64,000 nt of DNA from Paracidovorax valerianellae (GTDB taxonomy: Bacteria > Pseudomonadota > Gammaproteobacteria > Burkholderiales > Burkholderiaceae_C). The position numbers were made by a program, and so were the translations under genes. The notes beneath the pieces were generated by a model that saw only the letters and a program-made list of their open reading frames with translations, did not search any database and was not told the origin of the DNA. The stretch spans positions 509,507 through 573,506 of the forward strand of contig NZ_FMZC01000002.1 in assembly GCF_900102625.1 (NCBI RefSeq). Reading direction: 5' to 3'. Positions within the stretch are counted from its first letter, which is position 1. The number at the start of each line of letters is the position of its first letter. Below are positions 52,676 through 63,000 of this stretch, one piece after another.

Positions 52676-53329
52676 TCAGGCCCCAAGGCGAAACGCGCGA
52701 TCGAGCGTGGTCGTCAGGCGATCGGTCAGCCGGTCCGAGGCCGCCTGCGTCGGGTGGATGCCGTCGGTGGTGTCCGTATCGACCGAAAACGGCATCGAAT
52801 CCCACCGCGCGTGCAGGGTGCGCGTGTCCTTGGCCACTTGGTGGATCACTTCGTTGATCGCCCGCATGGTGGCCAGCGCCTCGGGGCCGAAGATCTTGTC
52901 CGAAACCGGCGTGAGCCCCGTCACTACCGCGGCCCGCCCGAGCGAGCGCACGACGCGGATGAGGCCGCGATAGTCCGCCTCGAACTGCTCCAGATCGAAG
53001 CCCGGGCGCGCATGGTCGTTCACGCCCGCCTGGAAGACCACGATGCGCGAGGCATGGGGTTCGGTATCGAAAGGCCCTTGCGGGCCGCGCGGAAAGAGAT
53101 AGGGCGGCGCGTTCTCGAAGGGCTCTTCGTAGCCCCGCACCAGGTCGTACACCCTGAGGCCCGCGGCCGTGCGGTCATCGACCACCCAGCCCGGCCGCTT
53201 GAACACGATGCGCTGCGCCGGGGTCTGCGCGTTCCGCCCGGTGGCGGAGGCCGGGTCGAACCCGAAAAGAATGCTGTCGCCATTGAGCTCTACCGAGCAG
53301 GTCCGCTGGGGGCCGAAAACTGCGCTCAT
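52676..53329 (-). CDS. SGNH/GDSL-family hydrolase
   Basis: A 217-residue esterase/lipase-like protein. Block I is ELNGDSILFG (nucleophile Ser near residue 19), block III FQAGVNDHAR, and block V DGIHPTQAASDRL supplies the Asp-His pair. The oxyanion Gly of block II is less obvious. There is no signal peptide. An AAGGGAT site lies four bases before ATG 53329. It is divergent from vgrG across 220 bp. It could be a companion of the type VI island, but the sequence gives no direct evidence for that. Confidence 0.85.
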   Translation of the reverse strand: MSAVFGPQRTCSVELNGDSILFGFDPASATGRNAQTPAQRIVFKRPGWVVDDRTAAGLRVYDLVRGYEEPFENAPPYLFPRGPQGPFDTEPHASRIVVFQAGVNDHARPGFDLEQFEADYRGLIRVVRSLGRAAVVTGLTPVSDKIFGPEALATMRAINEVIHQVAKDTRTLHARWDSMPFSVDTDTTDGIHPTQAASDRLTDRLTTTLDRAFRLGA

Positions 53330-53549
53330 CGATATCCCTTCGTTGTTATGGCTGGTGCCCGGAATGGGCTGCCGGGCGCCTCGCAGTCCACCACAACACA
53401 GGCGGAATCACAACCGGCGAAAGGCATCCATAAATCAAATACATCTGGATGCAATTTAAGGTATTGCGCTGCACAAACGACGTTTACGTCAATCGAAAGA
53501 CGGCCAGCATAATGCGGACCCGATTCAACGCTCAGAAACAATTTCTCGC

Positions 53550-55901
53550 ATGACTAATCGCCGCGTAACAATTCAAACACCTTTGGGAGAGGCGCTGCAA
53601 TTCAGGCAATTGAAAGGAAGCGAGGCGCTGTCCGGGTTGTTTGAATTCGAGATCGACCTGATCTCCAAAAACAGGAGCATCGACCCGAAAGCCTTGCTGG
53701 GCCTGGGCAGCACGGTGGTGGTGGAGACCGAGGGGTTGGGAAAGCGCTATCTGGACGGTATTGCCACGGGTTTTGGAATGCAGGGGCAGGACACCTCTGC
53801 CAATTATTCCTACCGCCTCATCTTGCGGCCCTGGTTGTGGCTTGCCACGCGGCGCAGCGATTTCAAGATTTTTCAGGAAATGACCGTCCCGGATATCGTT
53901 GAAAGCGTGCTGCAGAAATATGGCCAGCCGATGCAGAAAAAGCTCTCGCGGGCTTATCGCGTGCGGCCCTACACGGTTCAATACCATGAAACCGATTTCG
54001 CATTCATTGCGCGGCTGTGCGAATCGGAAGGCATTTACTGGTATTTCGAACACCAGTCCGGCAGCCACACGCTGGTGTTCGCCGACGACGTGATGGGCTC
54101 GCACAGCCCGCTGCCGGGCGGCCACGTCATTCCCTTTCACCCGCCGGGCAAGACGGCGCTGGCAGACCGGGAGCACATCTTTTCGTGGCACATGGGCCAG
54201 GCCGTGCAGCCCGGGCGCGCCTATCTGGATGACTACGACTTCAAGAAGCCCCGGGCCGACCTGTCCGACATGCGCCAATCGCCCCCCGGCCATGCGCACG
54301 ACAGCTACGAGATGTACGAGTGGCCGGGCGGCTACACCGAGTTTTCCGATGGCGAGACCTACACCCGGCTGCAGATGGAGACGGGCCTGGCCGGCCACCA
54401 TCGCGCCAACGCACGGTTGAACAAGCGCAGCATCGCGCCCGGCTACACCATCGTGCTGGACAACTACCCGCGCGAAGACCAGAACCAGCAGTATCTGGTG
54501 GTGTCGGTGGACTATCACCTGGAGGAAAACGCCCAGGCCAGCCAGGGCCTGAACGGCGTCGGGCAGATCCAGGGCGGATCGATCCAGCGGTTTTCCATGG
54601 AGGTGCACCCCACCGCCATGCCGTACCGCCCTGTCGTCGCCACGCCCCGGCCCCGCACCACCGGCCCGCAGACCGCCGTGGTCGTCGGCCCGCCGGGCGA
54701 AGAGATCTGGACCGACCAGTACGGCCGCGTCAAGGTGCAGTTCCACTGGGACCGCATCGGCGCCATGGACGAGAACTCCAGCTGCTGGGTGCGCGTGTCC
54801 TCCACCTGGGCGGGGCCGCAGTTCGGCAACGTGTTCATCCCGCGTATCGGGATGGAGGTGATCGTCGATTTTCTGAACGGCGACCCGGACTACCCCATCA
54901 TCCTGGGCTGCGTCTACAACGCCGACAACATGCCCCCGTGGACGTTGCCGGCCAACGCCACGCAATCGGGCATCAAGACCAAATCGAGCAAGGGCGGGGC
55001 CTTCGGGGACGGCATGAAGAGCGGTGCGGGCGATGCCAACGCCATCCGCTTTGAGGACAAGGCCGGCGCCGAGCAGCTGTGGCTGCATGCGCAGAAAGAC
55101 CAGCTCACCGAAGTCGAGAACGACGAAGACAAGTGGGTAGGCAACGACCGGCGCAAGACCATCGACCGGGACGAGACGAATGTGATCCACCGCGACCGGA
55201 CCGAGACGGTTGATCGAAATGAAAAGATCACCGTGCACGGCTGGCGCACCGAGGAAGTCGATGGGGACGAAAGCATCACTATCCATTCGAACCGAACCGA
55301 GCGGGTGGACCACAACGAAAAGATCAGCATCGGCGATAACCGGCGCGAGGACGTGGGCATCGACGAGACGGTGAGCATCGGCAAGAACCGCACCAAGACC
55401 ATCGGCAAGAACGAAAAGGACAAGATCGGCAGCAACTGGTCGATCAAGGTTGGCAAGTTCAAGACCGAAACCGTCGGCATCGCCTACATGCAGAACGTGG
55501 GCGTGGGCCGCATGGAGAACGTGGGCGTGGCCTACAACCTCAATGTGGGCGCCATCATGGCCACCGTGGTCGGTAGAACGCAAAACACCACTGTGGGCAG
55601 CGACCAGTCCACCACCGTCGGCACCAAATACACCTTGACCGTGGGCGCCGGAGGTGGCGGCAGTGCGGCCGCAGGCGCGGGTGGCCCCAAGAACATCGTC
55701 GCCCCGTCGGGTGGTGATTCCGGGGGTGGGCCGGGCGGTTCCAACATCACGATGGATGCCAAAAGCGTGTCTATTTCTGTCGGAAGCAGCAGCTTGGTTC
55801 TGAAAGAGGACGGAACCATCACGCTGAACGGCAAAGACATCACCTTCTTTGGCGAGAACAAGATTCTTTCGGTCAGCCCACAGGTCCGCGACAACGATTG
55901 A
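53550..55901 (+). CDS. vgrG: Type VI secretion spike protein VgrG
   Basis: A 783-residue VgrG that forms the trimeric spike tip. The N-terminal gp27-like part spans about 1-380 (LSGLFEFEIDLISKN, RPYTVQYHETDFAFIARLCESEGIYWYF). The gp5-like OB fold follows (IWTDQYGRVKVQFHWDRIG, WAGPQFGNVFIPRIGMEVIVDFLNGD). Residues ~520-720 are a long beta-helix of short NRTE..G repeats. The C-terminal ~70 residues have a Gly-rich linker then a DUF2345-like strand set. No extra effector domain is seen, so cargo should be carried by the downstream Rhs or accessory proteins. There is no obvious ribosome site before ATG 53550. Confidence 0.95.
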   Translation: MTNRRVTIQTPLGEALQFRQLKGSEALSGLFEFEIDLISKNRSIDPKALLGLGSTVVVETEGLGKRYLDGIATGFGMQGQDTSANYSYRLILRPWLWLATRRSDFKIFQEMTVPDIVESVLQKYGQPMQKKLSRAYRVRPYTVQYHETDFAFIARLCESEGIYWYFEHQSGSHTLVFADDVMGSHSPLPGGHVIPFHPPGKTALADREHIFSWHMGQAVQPGRAYLDDYDFKKPRADLSDMRQSPPGHAHDSYEMYEWPGGYTEFSDGETYTRLQMETGLAGHHRANARLNKRSIAPGYTIVLDNYPREDQNQQYLVVSVDYHLEENAQASQGLNGVGQIQGGSIQRFSMEVHPTAMPYRPVVATPRPRTTGPQTAVVVGPPGEEIWTDQYGRVKVQFHWDRIGAMDENSSCWVRVSSTWAGPQFGNVFIPRIGMEVIVDFLNGDPDYPIILGCVYNADNMPPWTLPANATQSGIKTKSSKGGAFGDGMKSGAGDANAIRFEDKAGAEQLWLHAQKDQLTEVENDEDKWVGNDRRKTIDRDETNVIHRDRTETVDRNEKITVHGWRTEEVDGDESITIHSNRTERVDHNEKISIGDNRREDVGIDETVSIGKNRTKTIGKNEKDKIGSNWSIKVGKFKTETVGIAYMQNVGVGRMENVGVAYNLNVGAIMATVVGRTQNTTVGSDQSTTVGTKYTLTVGAGGGGSAAAGAGGPKNIVAPSGGDSGGGPGGSNITMDAKSVSISVGSSSLVLKEDGTITLNGKDITFFGENKILSVSPQVRDND

Positions 55902-55944
55902 AGGCGTACACACGCGTTCCCGCTGCCTATTTTCAGGAAACTCC

Positions 55945-56427
55945 ATGGCCATTCCCCAACGCAACGCCCTGTCCGAAACACACGGGCAGCCCCTGGTCCG
56001 CATCGCCCGGGTCCTGTCTGCCGACATCGCGGGCCGAGTGACCGTGCAGCTCGACGGACAGACGGTCGCCGCAGAAGCCGCGACCCATCTCCCTCCGTTG
56101 CTGCCCGGACAGCGTGTGGCGGTGCTGCTGCCTGAGGGCGATGCTCCGCTCATCACGGCGGCATACCCGCTGGCGGCCGGATGTGACGCCCAGATGGCTA
56201 CGGGCGAGCGCATGGAGGCAGCCATCGGCTTCGACCCGGCAACCGGCACGCTCAACATCCAGGCAAAGCAATTGAATCTGCAAGCCCTCGGTTCGGTGGA
56301 AATTCGCTGCGGTGAGGCCGTGCTGCGCTTCACCGCGCAGGGCAACGTTGCGCTGCACGCCCAGGCCATCACGCAGTCCGCCATCGGTCCTTATCAGATC
56401 GAAGGCGCATCCATCGACCTGAATTGA
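55945..56427 (+). CDS. DUF6484-type VgrG-associated protein
   Basis: A 160-residue soluble protein starting after AGGA-actcc-ATG. It contains LVRIARVLSADIAGRVTVQLDGQ, an OB-like strand pair, and VEIRCGEAVLRFTAQGNVAL, a repeating amphipathic beta pattern near the C-terminus. This is the profile of the DUF6484 family encoded directly after vgrG in many Burkholderiales type VI islands. Its role may be as a spike adaptor for cargo loading. Family assignment is by pattern memory and moderately sure. Confidence 0.7.
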   Translation: MAIPQRNALSETHGQPLVRIARVLSADIAGRVTVQLDGQTVAAEAATHLPPLLPGQRVAVLLPEGDAPLITAAYPLAAGCDAQMATGERMEAAIGFDPATGTLNIQAKQLNLQALGSVEIRCGEAVLRFTAQGNVALHAQAITQSAIGPYQIEGASIDLN

Positions 56428-56443
56428 GCCGCGCTACACATTC

Positions 56444-57790
56444 ATGCCCTGCCGCGAATCACTCATTACCGAGCTTCTGGAAGACACCGCGCGGGCGCGA
56501 AGGCGCCGCCTTCACATCACTGCGGCCATGGACTTTCGCCTGCTCGCGCTGCAAACCGTGGACGACAAGATCGATCGCAACCTGCGCGCGCTGTCGGTCT
56601 TCGGCCAGGATGCGATCCAGGCGGCCGAGCAAGCCATTGCAGCGTCTGATCACGCGCCGACCACCGACGCACTGATCCACGTGGCCGCCGCCTGCGCAGT
56701 GCAGGCGGCAACGCCGCAAGCCGATGATGAAATGCTGGTGCGATGGTTCGAGCGCTTTGGCGCAACCCACCGCACCGCATTGCGTGACGCATGGTGGTTC
56801 TACCCTCTGGACCGGGCCAGCGCCGCACGCCATCCGGCACGTGTGGATGCACTGCTGCGCAGCACCCATGAGCCGGCCTGCTCGCTCGGTGTTGAACTGG
56901 CGGGGCGATGCGGCATGCAGACGTGCCTTCCTTTGATCGTGCCCATCGCTGCCACGGCAAACGAAGGCCAGTTACTGCGCGCAAGCGAACTGGCTTTGTG
57001 CCGCCTGGGACAGCCACCCGATGATCTCGCGGCGCGCATCCAGCGGCGCGGCAGCGGCACGGCCGAGGATCTGCTGCACGCGCTGCGCCTCATCGCCGCG
57101 AGCGGCCGTCTGGACTTGGCACAAGCAGAGGGCTATTTGCGATGCGCGAGCATGCCGCACCCCGCATTGCAGCGTCTGGGATGGTGCCTGGCCACTCTTT
57201 GCGACCCTGTTCAAGCCCATCAGCAGGCCGACGAGCGCGCGGCCATGGCCCCGGACCTGCGTCTGCAGGTGCTGGCCCTGGCCGGCTTTCCACAAACACT
57301 CATCGCTGTGGCCCGCGAAGTGACAGCCCAACCAGGGCCAGCCACTGCACCTCAAATGGACGCATTGACGGTTCTGCTGGGCAACGTACCGATGCAGGTG
57401 CGCACCACCGATGTCTCGCCCGAAGAGCGCGAAAAGGCCCTGCGTCTGCGCGTGCTGCAGGTATTCCGTGACGCGCACATTGCCGTCACCAACGAGGCCA
57501 AGACCTGCGCCTGGGAGGCCGGCTTGATGCTGGCCGAGCCCGACCCTGCCCACCATCGTCGCCTCCGTTTCGGCCGCGCCGTGCGATCCCAGGAAGCCGG
57601 AGGAGTCGCCCTGCTGCCCCCGGTGCAGCAACTCGGCTCCCTGATGCGGCAGGCGCTCTACATCGAGCAATCGGTACAAGCCCACCGGCCTGTGGGCGCG
57701 AGCCTTTCGGCCTATGCCAGCACGCGCCACCAGATGCACGTGATCGGGCTGTCCGAATGGCTCGGCGAGGCTCACGCCGAAGCCCGTTGA
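56444..57790 (+). CDS. TIGR02270-like helical-repeat protein of the type VI island
   Basis: A 448-residue, largely alpha-helical protein with HEAT-like hydrophobic periodicity (Ala/Leu-rich helices through residues 25-300). It starts MPCRESLITELLEDTARARRRR. By length, helical character and position between vgrG and a DUF2169 gene it matches the conserved TIGR02270 family, a type VI-associated group of unknown function. There is no signal peptide or membrane segment. It is most likely an adaptor or chaperone for spike loading. I am sure of the gene, less so of the family. Confidence 0.7.
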   Translation: MPCRESLITELLEDTARARRRRLHITAAMDFRLLALQTVDDKIDRNLRALSVFGQDAIQAAEQAIAASDHAPTTDALIHVAAACAVQAATPQADDEMLVRWFERFGATHRTALRDAWWFYPLDRASAARHPARVDALLRSTHEPACSLGVELAGRCGMQTCLPLIVPIAATANEGQLLRASELALCRLGQPPDDLAARIQRRGSGTAEDLLHALRLIAASGRLDLAQAEGYLRCASMPHPALQRLGWCLATLCDPVQAHQQADERAAMAPDLRLQVLALAGFPQTLIAVAREVTAQPGPATAPQMDALTVLLGNVPMQVRTTDVSPEEREKALRLRVLQVFRDAHIAVTNEAKTCAWEAGLMLAEPDPAHHRRLRFGRAVRSQEAGGVALLPPVQQLGSLMRQALYIEQSVQAHRPVGASLSAYASTRHQMHVIGLSEWLGEAHAEAR

Positions 57791-57792
57791 AC

Positions 57793-58824
57793 ATGGCCGA
57801 CCTGTTCAATCTGACCCCGTTCGCCGCAGCCGTGTATCCCCATGTGGACGATCAAGGCCTTACTGCCCGGCTGCTGGTGGTCAAAGGCATCTGGGAACTG
57901 GACCGGGCTGACCGTTTGGCCGATGGACCGGGCATGTTGGGCCTGCATGACCGGGCCCTCGCCCTGCCCATCGGTGAGCTGGACCTGGAACCCGCGCAGC
58001 GCGAAGCGCTCGGTGAACGCGCAGCGCAAGAAATCGACTGGATGCCATCGGACGCCGTGCCGCCCAAGCCCCGCTTCGATCTCATCGTCAGCGGCTATGC
58101 CCATGCGGCGGCTGGGAAGGCCGAGCATCGGTTCATGGCCGCCGTAGCACATGGAGCCCAGATCGTGGGCCTCACGCTTTGCGCGCCCCGTTTCTGGCGC
58201 AAGACGTTGCTCCAGGGTGGAGGCGGAATGCCCGGCGATTACCTGGCCGCGGTACGCCGAGTCCCCGTGCATCCTTGCTTTGCCTTCGGCGGGGAAAGCC
58301 ATGGCGGTGAAACGCTCTACAACCCCCAGGGCATGGGCAGCGCGGCAGGGCACAGCGGCGCAGCCATCGAGCGCGTCGCGCTGCCGTGGGTCGAGCATCC
58401 CGACCACCCGGTCACCGATCTCACCCGCTATCCCATGGCCGCAGGCTTCGGCCCCTGGCCGGAAAACGCCGCATTCCGCCTGTCCCACATGGGCACGAGA
58501 GACCTGCCATGGCAGCGCGAGCGAGCGCCCCGCAGGCCCCAAGACTTTCACCCGCTGTTCCACAACCAGGCCGAACCTCGCTTGCAATGGAGCCGCGCGC
58601 CGGCCCCGGGCGACACCATCGCCCTGCACCAGTTCACTCCCGAAGGCCTCACGCGGGTCATCTGGCCCAGTGTTCGCCCCCAGGCCACCGTGGGCCGCCA
58701 ATCCGCCCTCCCACTGGTGGCGGACACCTGTGTCGTGGCCCCGCAAGAGGGCCGATTCGCCATCGTCTGGCGCGGCCTCCTGCCGCCCTCTGGGGCCATC
58801 ACCGTGCGCGCCTCCAACGCCTGA
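57793..58824 (+). CDS. DUF2169 type VI effector-loading adaptor
   Basis: A 343-residue protein of the DUF2169 family, which in characterised type VI systems acts as an adaptor linking PAAR/Rhs effectors to VgrG. Typical segments are NLTPFAAAVYPHVDDQGL with the LLVVKGIWEL strand at residues ~30-39, then ESHGGETLYNPQGMG and PNW-like LPWVEHPDHPVTD. ATG 57793 follows the previous stop by two bases. Together with the Rhs gene downstream this suggests it loads the Rhs protein. Confidence 0.83.
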   Translation: MADLFNLTPFAAAVYPHVDDQGLTARLLVVKGIWELDRADRLADGPGMLGLHDRALALPIGELDLEPAQREALGERAAQEIDWMPSDAVPPKPRFDLIVSGYAHAAAGKAEHRFMAAVAHGAQIVGLTLCAPRFWRKTLLQGGGGMPGDYLAAVRRVPVHPCFAFGGESHGGETLYNPQGMGSAAGHSGAAIERVALPWVEHPDHPVTDLTRYPMAAGFGPWPENAAFRLSHMGTRDLPWQRERAPRRPQDFHPLFHNQAEPRLQWSRAPAPGDTIALHQFTPEGLTRVIWPSVRPQATVGRQSALPLVADTCVVAPQEGRFAIVWRGLLPPSGAITVRASNA

Positions 58825-58865
58825 GGCGGCCACACCGCAACCCTTTCCCGCCCTGCCCCCGTCCA

Positions 58866-59978
58866 ATGCCCCTCCACAGCCCCCGCCCCGTTCTGAAGAT
58901 CGAGCACGCCACACTGGTCACCAGCCTGGGAGACGACTGGCTGACCAGCGTGGCGGCCTTCACTGCACGGCGCAAGCACTTCCGTTACGCAGAAGTGGAT
59001 GGCACCAAGCTGCTGACCGCTCCCGCGCGCGACGTCGCAGGTGAATTGCGAGGCCCCGCACGCCTGCGAGAGCTCCTGCGCGCCGCCTGGAGCCCCATGG
59101 CAACCTGGCTCCAGGCGCTGCCGCTCGTCCCGACGCTGTACCTGCTGGCCCTGCCCGACTGGATGGTCACTACCGCCGCCCAGAACAGCGCATCGCCGGC
59201 GGCAGGGCAGCCTGATGCCCCTGATCCACTGCAAGGGGCCATCGATGCGTTCGGCGCGCAATGCCGACGTGCCGGGCTGCCCGTGCTGGCCGTGCATGCC
59301 TTTTCGGGCGGCGCGGAGACCTGCCATATCGCTCTGGCCCGCACCTTCCGGGCGCTCGGCCACGATCTGCCACCCGCGCAAATCGTCCTCGTCGCTGCGG
59401 ACTCGCTTTGCGACCGGGACATCCTGCTGCGCGACCATCGGGCAGGCCGCATCTACGACCGTGACCACGGCAGCGGCTGGGTGCCAGGCGAGGCGGCCGC
59501 CTGCCTGCTCTTGCGACCATCGGCGGGGTTGCAGGCGGTGGGGCGCAAAGCCCTGGCGCTGCACGCGCCCTGCATCAGCGATGCGCCAGTGCCGTCCCCG
59601 CGCTGGCCCAGCGACTGGCAGGGCGACGGCCGCGCATTGCAACAGGCCATCGAAGGCGCGCTCGGCGCCGCCGGCCTGCGCAGCGATCAGATGGATCGCC
59701 ATCTGAGCGACAGCGATGGCAGCCGCTGGCGTCTGGAGGACGAAACCGCAGCCCTGGCCCGCATGGCGGCCATGGCCAACGCGCATTGGAGCGCCGAACC
59801 GCTTCAGCCGGCAGAGCTTCTGGGGCAAGTGGGCGCCGCCTGGGGTGCCGTGCAATGGGCGCTCGCACAGGGATTGCACCAACACGGCCTGGCCCACATC
59901 GGCCAGGCGCTTTGCACCACGCAAGACATCTCAGGGCGCTGCAGCGCCAGCGCACTGGCATGCGGCGCAAGCGACTGA
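58866..59978 (+). CDS. Ketosynthase-like (thiolase-fold) protein of the type VI island
   Basis: A 370-residue protein related to beta-ketoacyl synthases. IVLVAADSLCDRDILLRDHRAG and GSGWVPGEAAACLLLRPSAG match the thiolase-fold core, and the N-terminus (ATLVTSLGDDWLTSVAAFTARR) matches the start of KAS proteins found in type VI islands. I see no canonical active-site Cys or paired His motifs, so it is probably not a working condensing enzyme. A structural or adaptor role is suggested by its position between DUF2169 and Rhs genes. The frame is open from 58386, but ATG 58866 clears the previous gene. Confidence 0.72.
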   Translation: MPLHSPRPVLKIEHATLVTSLGDDWLTSVAAFTARRKHFRYAEVDGTKLLTAPARDVAGELRGPARLRELLRAAWSPMATWLQALPLVPTLYLLALPDWMVTTAAQNSASPAAGQPDAPDPLQGAIDAFGAQCRRAGLPVLAVHAFSGGAETCHIALARTFRALGHDLPPAQIVLVAADSLCDRDILLRDHRAGRIYDRDHGSGWVPGEAAACLLLRPSAGLQAVGRKALALHAPCISDAPVPSPRWPSDWQGDGRALQQAIEGALGAAGLRSDQMDRHLSDSDGSRWRLEDETAALARMAAMANAHWSAEPLQPAELLGQVGAAWGAVQWALAQGLHQHGLAHIGQALCTTQDISGRCSASALACGASD

Positions 59979-60041
59979 CGACCACCCGACAGCAACACGA
60001 CATCAAAACGGCACGGCCAGACAATTCAAGGGAAGCACAGC

Positions 60042-63000
60042 GTGGGCAAGGTCTATATCGACGGTAAAGAAGTGGTGTCGCAAGCGGCGGCCGGCAAGGT
60101 GAACAAGCCGGATGACTTCGTCTTCCTGCGCAAAAAGGACAAGCCGGGCACCGCGCCCTACCGCAACGACAGCGGGTCCATCGGCAACCCCGCAGGCTCC
60201 ACCTTTCACTCGGGCACCGATGTGGCCACGGCCGAGAGCGCGCTCATGAACGGCCAGCACGCACCACAGGTGTCCGACAAGGGCGGAGTGATCACAGAGG
60301 TCCGCGACGGACCGGGGATCTTCACCGGCGATTGGGGCAAGCAGGTCTGGATCGAAGCCAAGCAGACGGTGCGCCACCTGACCGAGGTGGGCACCACAGC
60401 GATATTTCGCCAGTTTCCGACGCTGGAGAACATTGCCAGGAACGTCAAGGGCATCGCGGGCCAACTCGATGGCCAGTTGGGTGGCGAGATGGCGGACGAG
60501 GCCGGCGAAGAGGTCCTGGAGGCTGCCAAGGCTCTCTTCACGATGGACACGCTCAAAGAGCTGGCTATCGACGGCGGCCTGGCCGCCGCTACCGCCGTAC
60601 TCACAGCCGCCACCCCTGCCACGCTGGGCGGTTCCGGCGCTGGCGCCCTGGCGACAGGGACTGCCACCGCCGCTCGCGTGGGCCAGCGGGTGAATGCGAC
60701 CGCCCAGACGGCGGGCGCGCTCAAGGAAGAACTGGGCGCCTTGATCGCCGAGCTGTCGCGGCCTGATCTGAGCGCCGAGGAGCAGCGCGCGCTGGCCAAG
60801 CGCGGCGTTCGGTTCCTGGCCGGCGGCGGGGCCAACCTGGTTGCCTCGCTGCTGGCCAAACGCAAGATCTCGCGCGAAGCCAAGAAGAAAGAGAACGACA
60901 AGGCCAAGGTCGAAACCTCGAAGAAAGAGGCGGACAAGCCCACCCAGTGCCCTTGCGCCAGCAAACAACCGGTCGTGATCGCCACCGGCGAGAAGTCCCT
61001 GACGCAGACCGACCTGCGCCTCTCCGGCCCCATCGCTCTGGCCTGGATACGCCAGTACCGCAGCGGCGACGCACGCACCGACGGCTGGTTCGGCCAGGGC
61101 TGGAGCCATCCACTGGCCACTGAACTGTGGCTGCAGGCCGACCAATTGCTGTACCACGATGCCCAGGGGCGCGCGGTGCGCCTGCCGCTGCTGGCCGAAG
61201 GGCAGGAACACTTCGACGCCTACGAGCAATTCACCGTGCGCCGCACCGGCCCGCACACCTGGCAGCTGGTTCACACCGACGGGCGAACGCACCACTTCGT
61301 GCGACAGGCAGCGGGCCAGTGGCGGCTGCCCCTGCAAGCGCTCACCGACCGCAACGGCAACCGCCTTCAACTGCACTTCGAGGCGAGCGACCTCACGGAA
61401 CGCCCGGCACACGCCGGGAATCAGCGCGATCAGAGCGGCGCCGCCGCCGGATTCGATCCCTTTGGCATACCTCCCAGACCCCGCCGCATCACCGACAGTG
61501 CGGGCCGCTGGCTGCAATTGGGGTGGAACCCGCAAGGTCAATTGGAGACGGTCCACGCCGTGCATGCGCATGGCCAGGAAACCCTGCTGGCGCGCTATGA
61601 CTACGCCCCCGACGCAAAAGACCCGCGCAGTGAGCAAGCCCCGCCCAACCTCGTGGCCCACACCAATGCCGAGGGCCAGGTGCGCCGCTTCGAGTGGAGC
61701 CACCATCTGTTGGTGGGCTACACGCTGGCGGGCGGCGCGCGCCACCGCAACGAGTACGACGAGCCCAGCCCCCAAGGCCGCGTCACCCTGTCGCACAACC
61801 TAGACAGCGGCGCAGCGCAGCAGTTCACCTACGAGCGGCACCGCACCTGGATGCACGACGCGTTGGGCCGCACCCTCGGGTTTGCCTTCGACGAGCGGCG
61901 CGACATCGTGGCCGTGCGCGATGCGCTGGGGCACGTGAGCCGCACGCCCTTCGATGCCAACGGCCACCCCGAGGCGGCCGTGGATGCCCTGGGCCGCGAG
62001 ACGCGCACCGTGTTCGACCGCCGGGGCAATCTCACGCTGCACCTGGATGCCGCCGGCAACGCCACACGCATCGAGTACGGCGTGCAAGGCGGTGAGCAAG
62101 ACCGCCCCGTGCGCGTGACCGACGCCCTGGGCCAAACCTGGACCCACGCCTACGACGCGCGCGGCAACCGCATCCGCTCCACCGACCCGCTGGGCCGCAC
62201 CACCCGCACCGACTACGACAGCCGGGGCCTGCCCGTGGCGGTGACCGATGCCGCCGGGCGCACCCGGCGCCTGCAGTGGGATGCCGCCGCCCAGTTGGTG
62301 GCCTACACCGACTGCTCGGGCCACACCAGCCGCTACGCCTACGACGCGCTGGGCCACCTGGCCGCCAGCATCGATGCCCTGGGGCAGGCTACACGCTACG
62401 ACCACGATGCCCTCGGTCGCCTGCGCGAGGTGGTCGAGCCCACCGGGGCCACCCACCGCTACGAGTGGGGCGGCGAGGGCCAGTTGCTGGCCTATACCGA
62501 TCCGCTGGCCGGCACCACGCGCTACCGATACCACGGCTCGGGACAGCCGGCCGAGCGCACCGATGCGCGCGGCGGCGTGCTGCGCTACCACTACGACCGC
62601 GCCGAGCGGCTGATCGCCCTGGACAACGAGAACCGCGCGCAGACGCGCTTTGCCTACGATGCGGCCGACCGCCTCACCGACGAGATCGGCTTCGATGGCC
62701 GCCACCAGCGCTATGGGTACAACGCCGCGGGCGAGTTGACCCATGTGATCGAGGCCGGGGGCAGCGATGCCGGGCCGGGCAAGGTCACGCACCTGGAGCG
62801 CGATGTGCTGGGGCGGCTGGTCGGCAAACGGGCGCGGGGCGATGGCCAGGGCAATGGTGCGGCACAAGACACCACCTACGCCTACGACCCGCTGGGCCGG
62901 CTGACGGCGGCCACCAACCCGGCCGCGCAGATCACCTGGCGCTACGACCCGGTCGGGCATATCCTGCAGGAGGTTCAAACCCTCAAGCCCTGGGAGCCGG

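Noticed and set aside
52676..53329. GDSL hydrolase as a type VI lipase effector
   Set aside because: It is transcribed away from vgrG, has its own promoter region and has no type VI marker domain; only proximity supports the idea.
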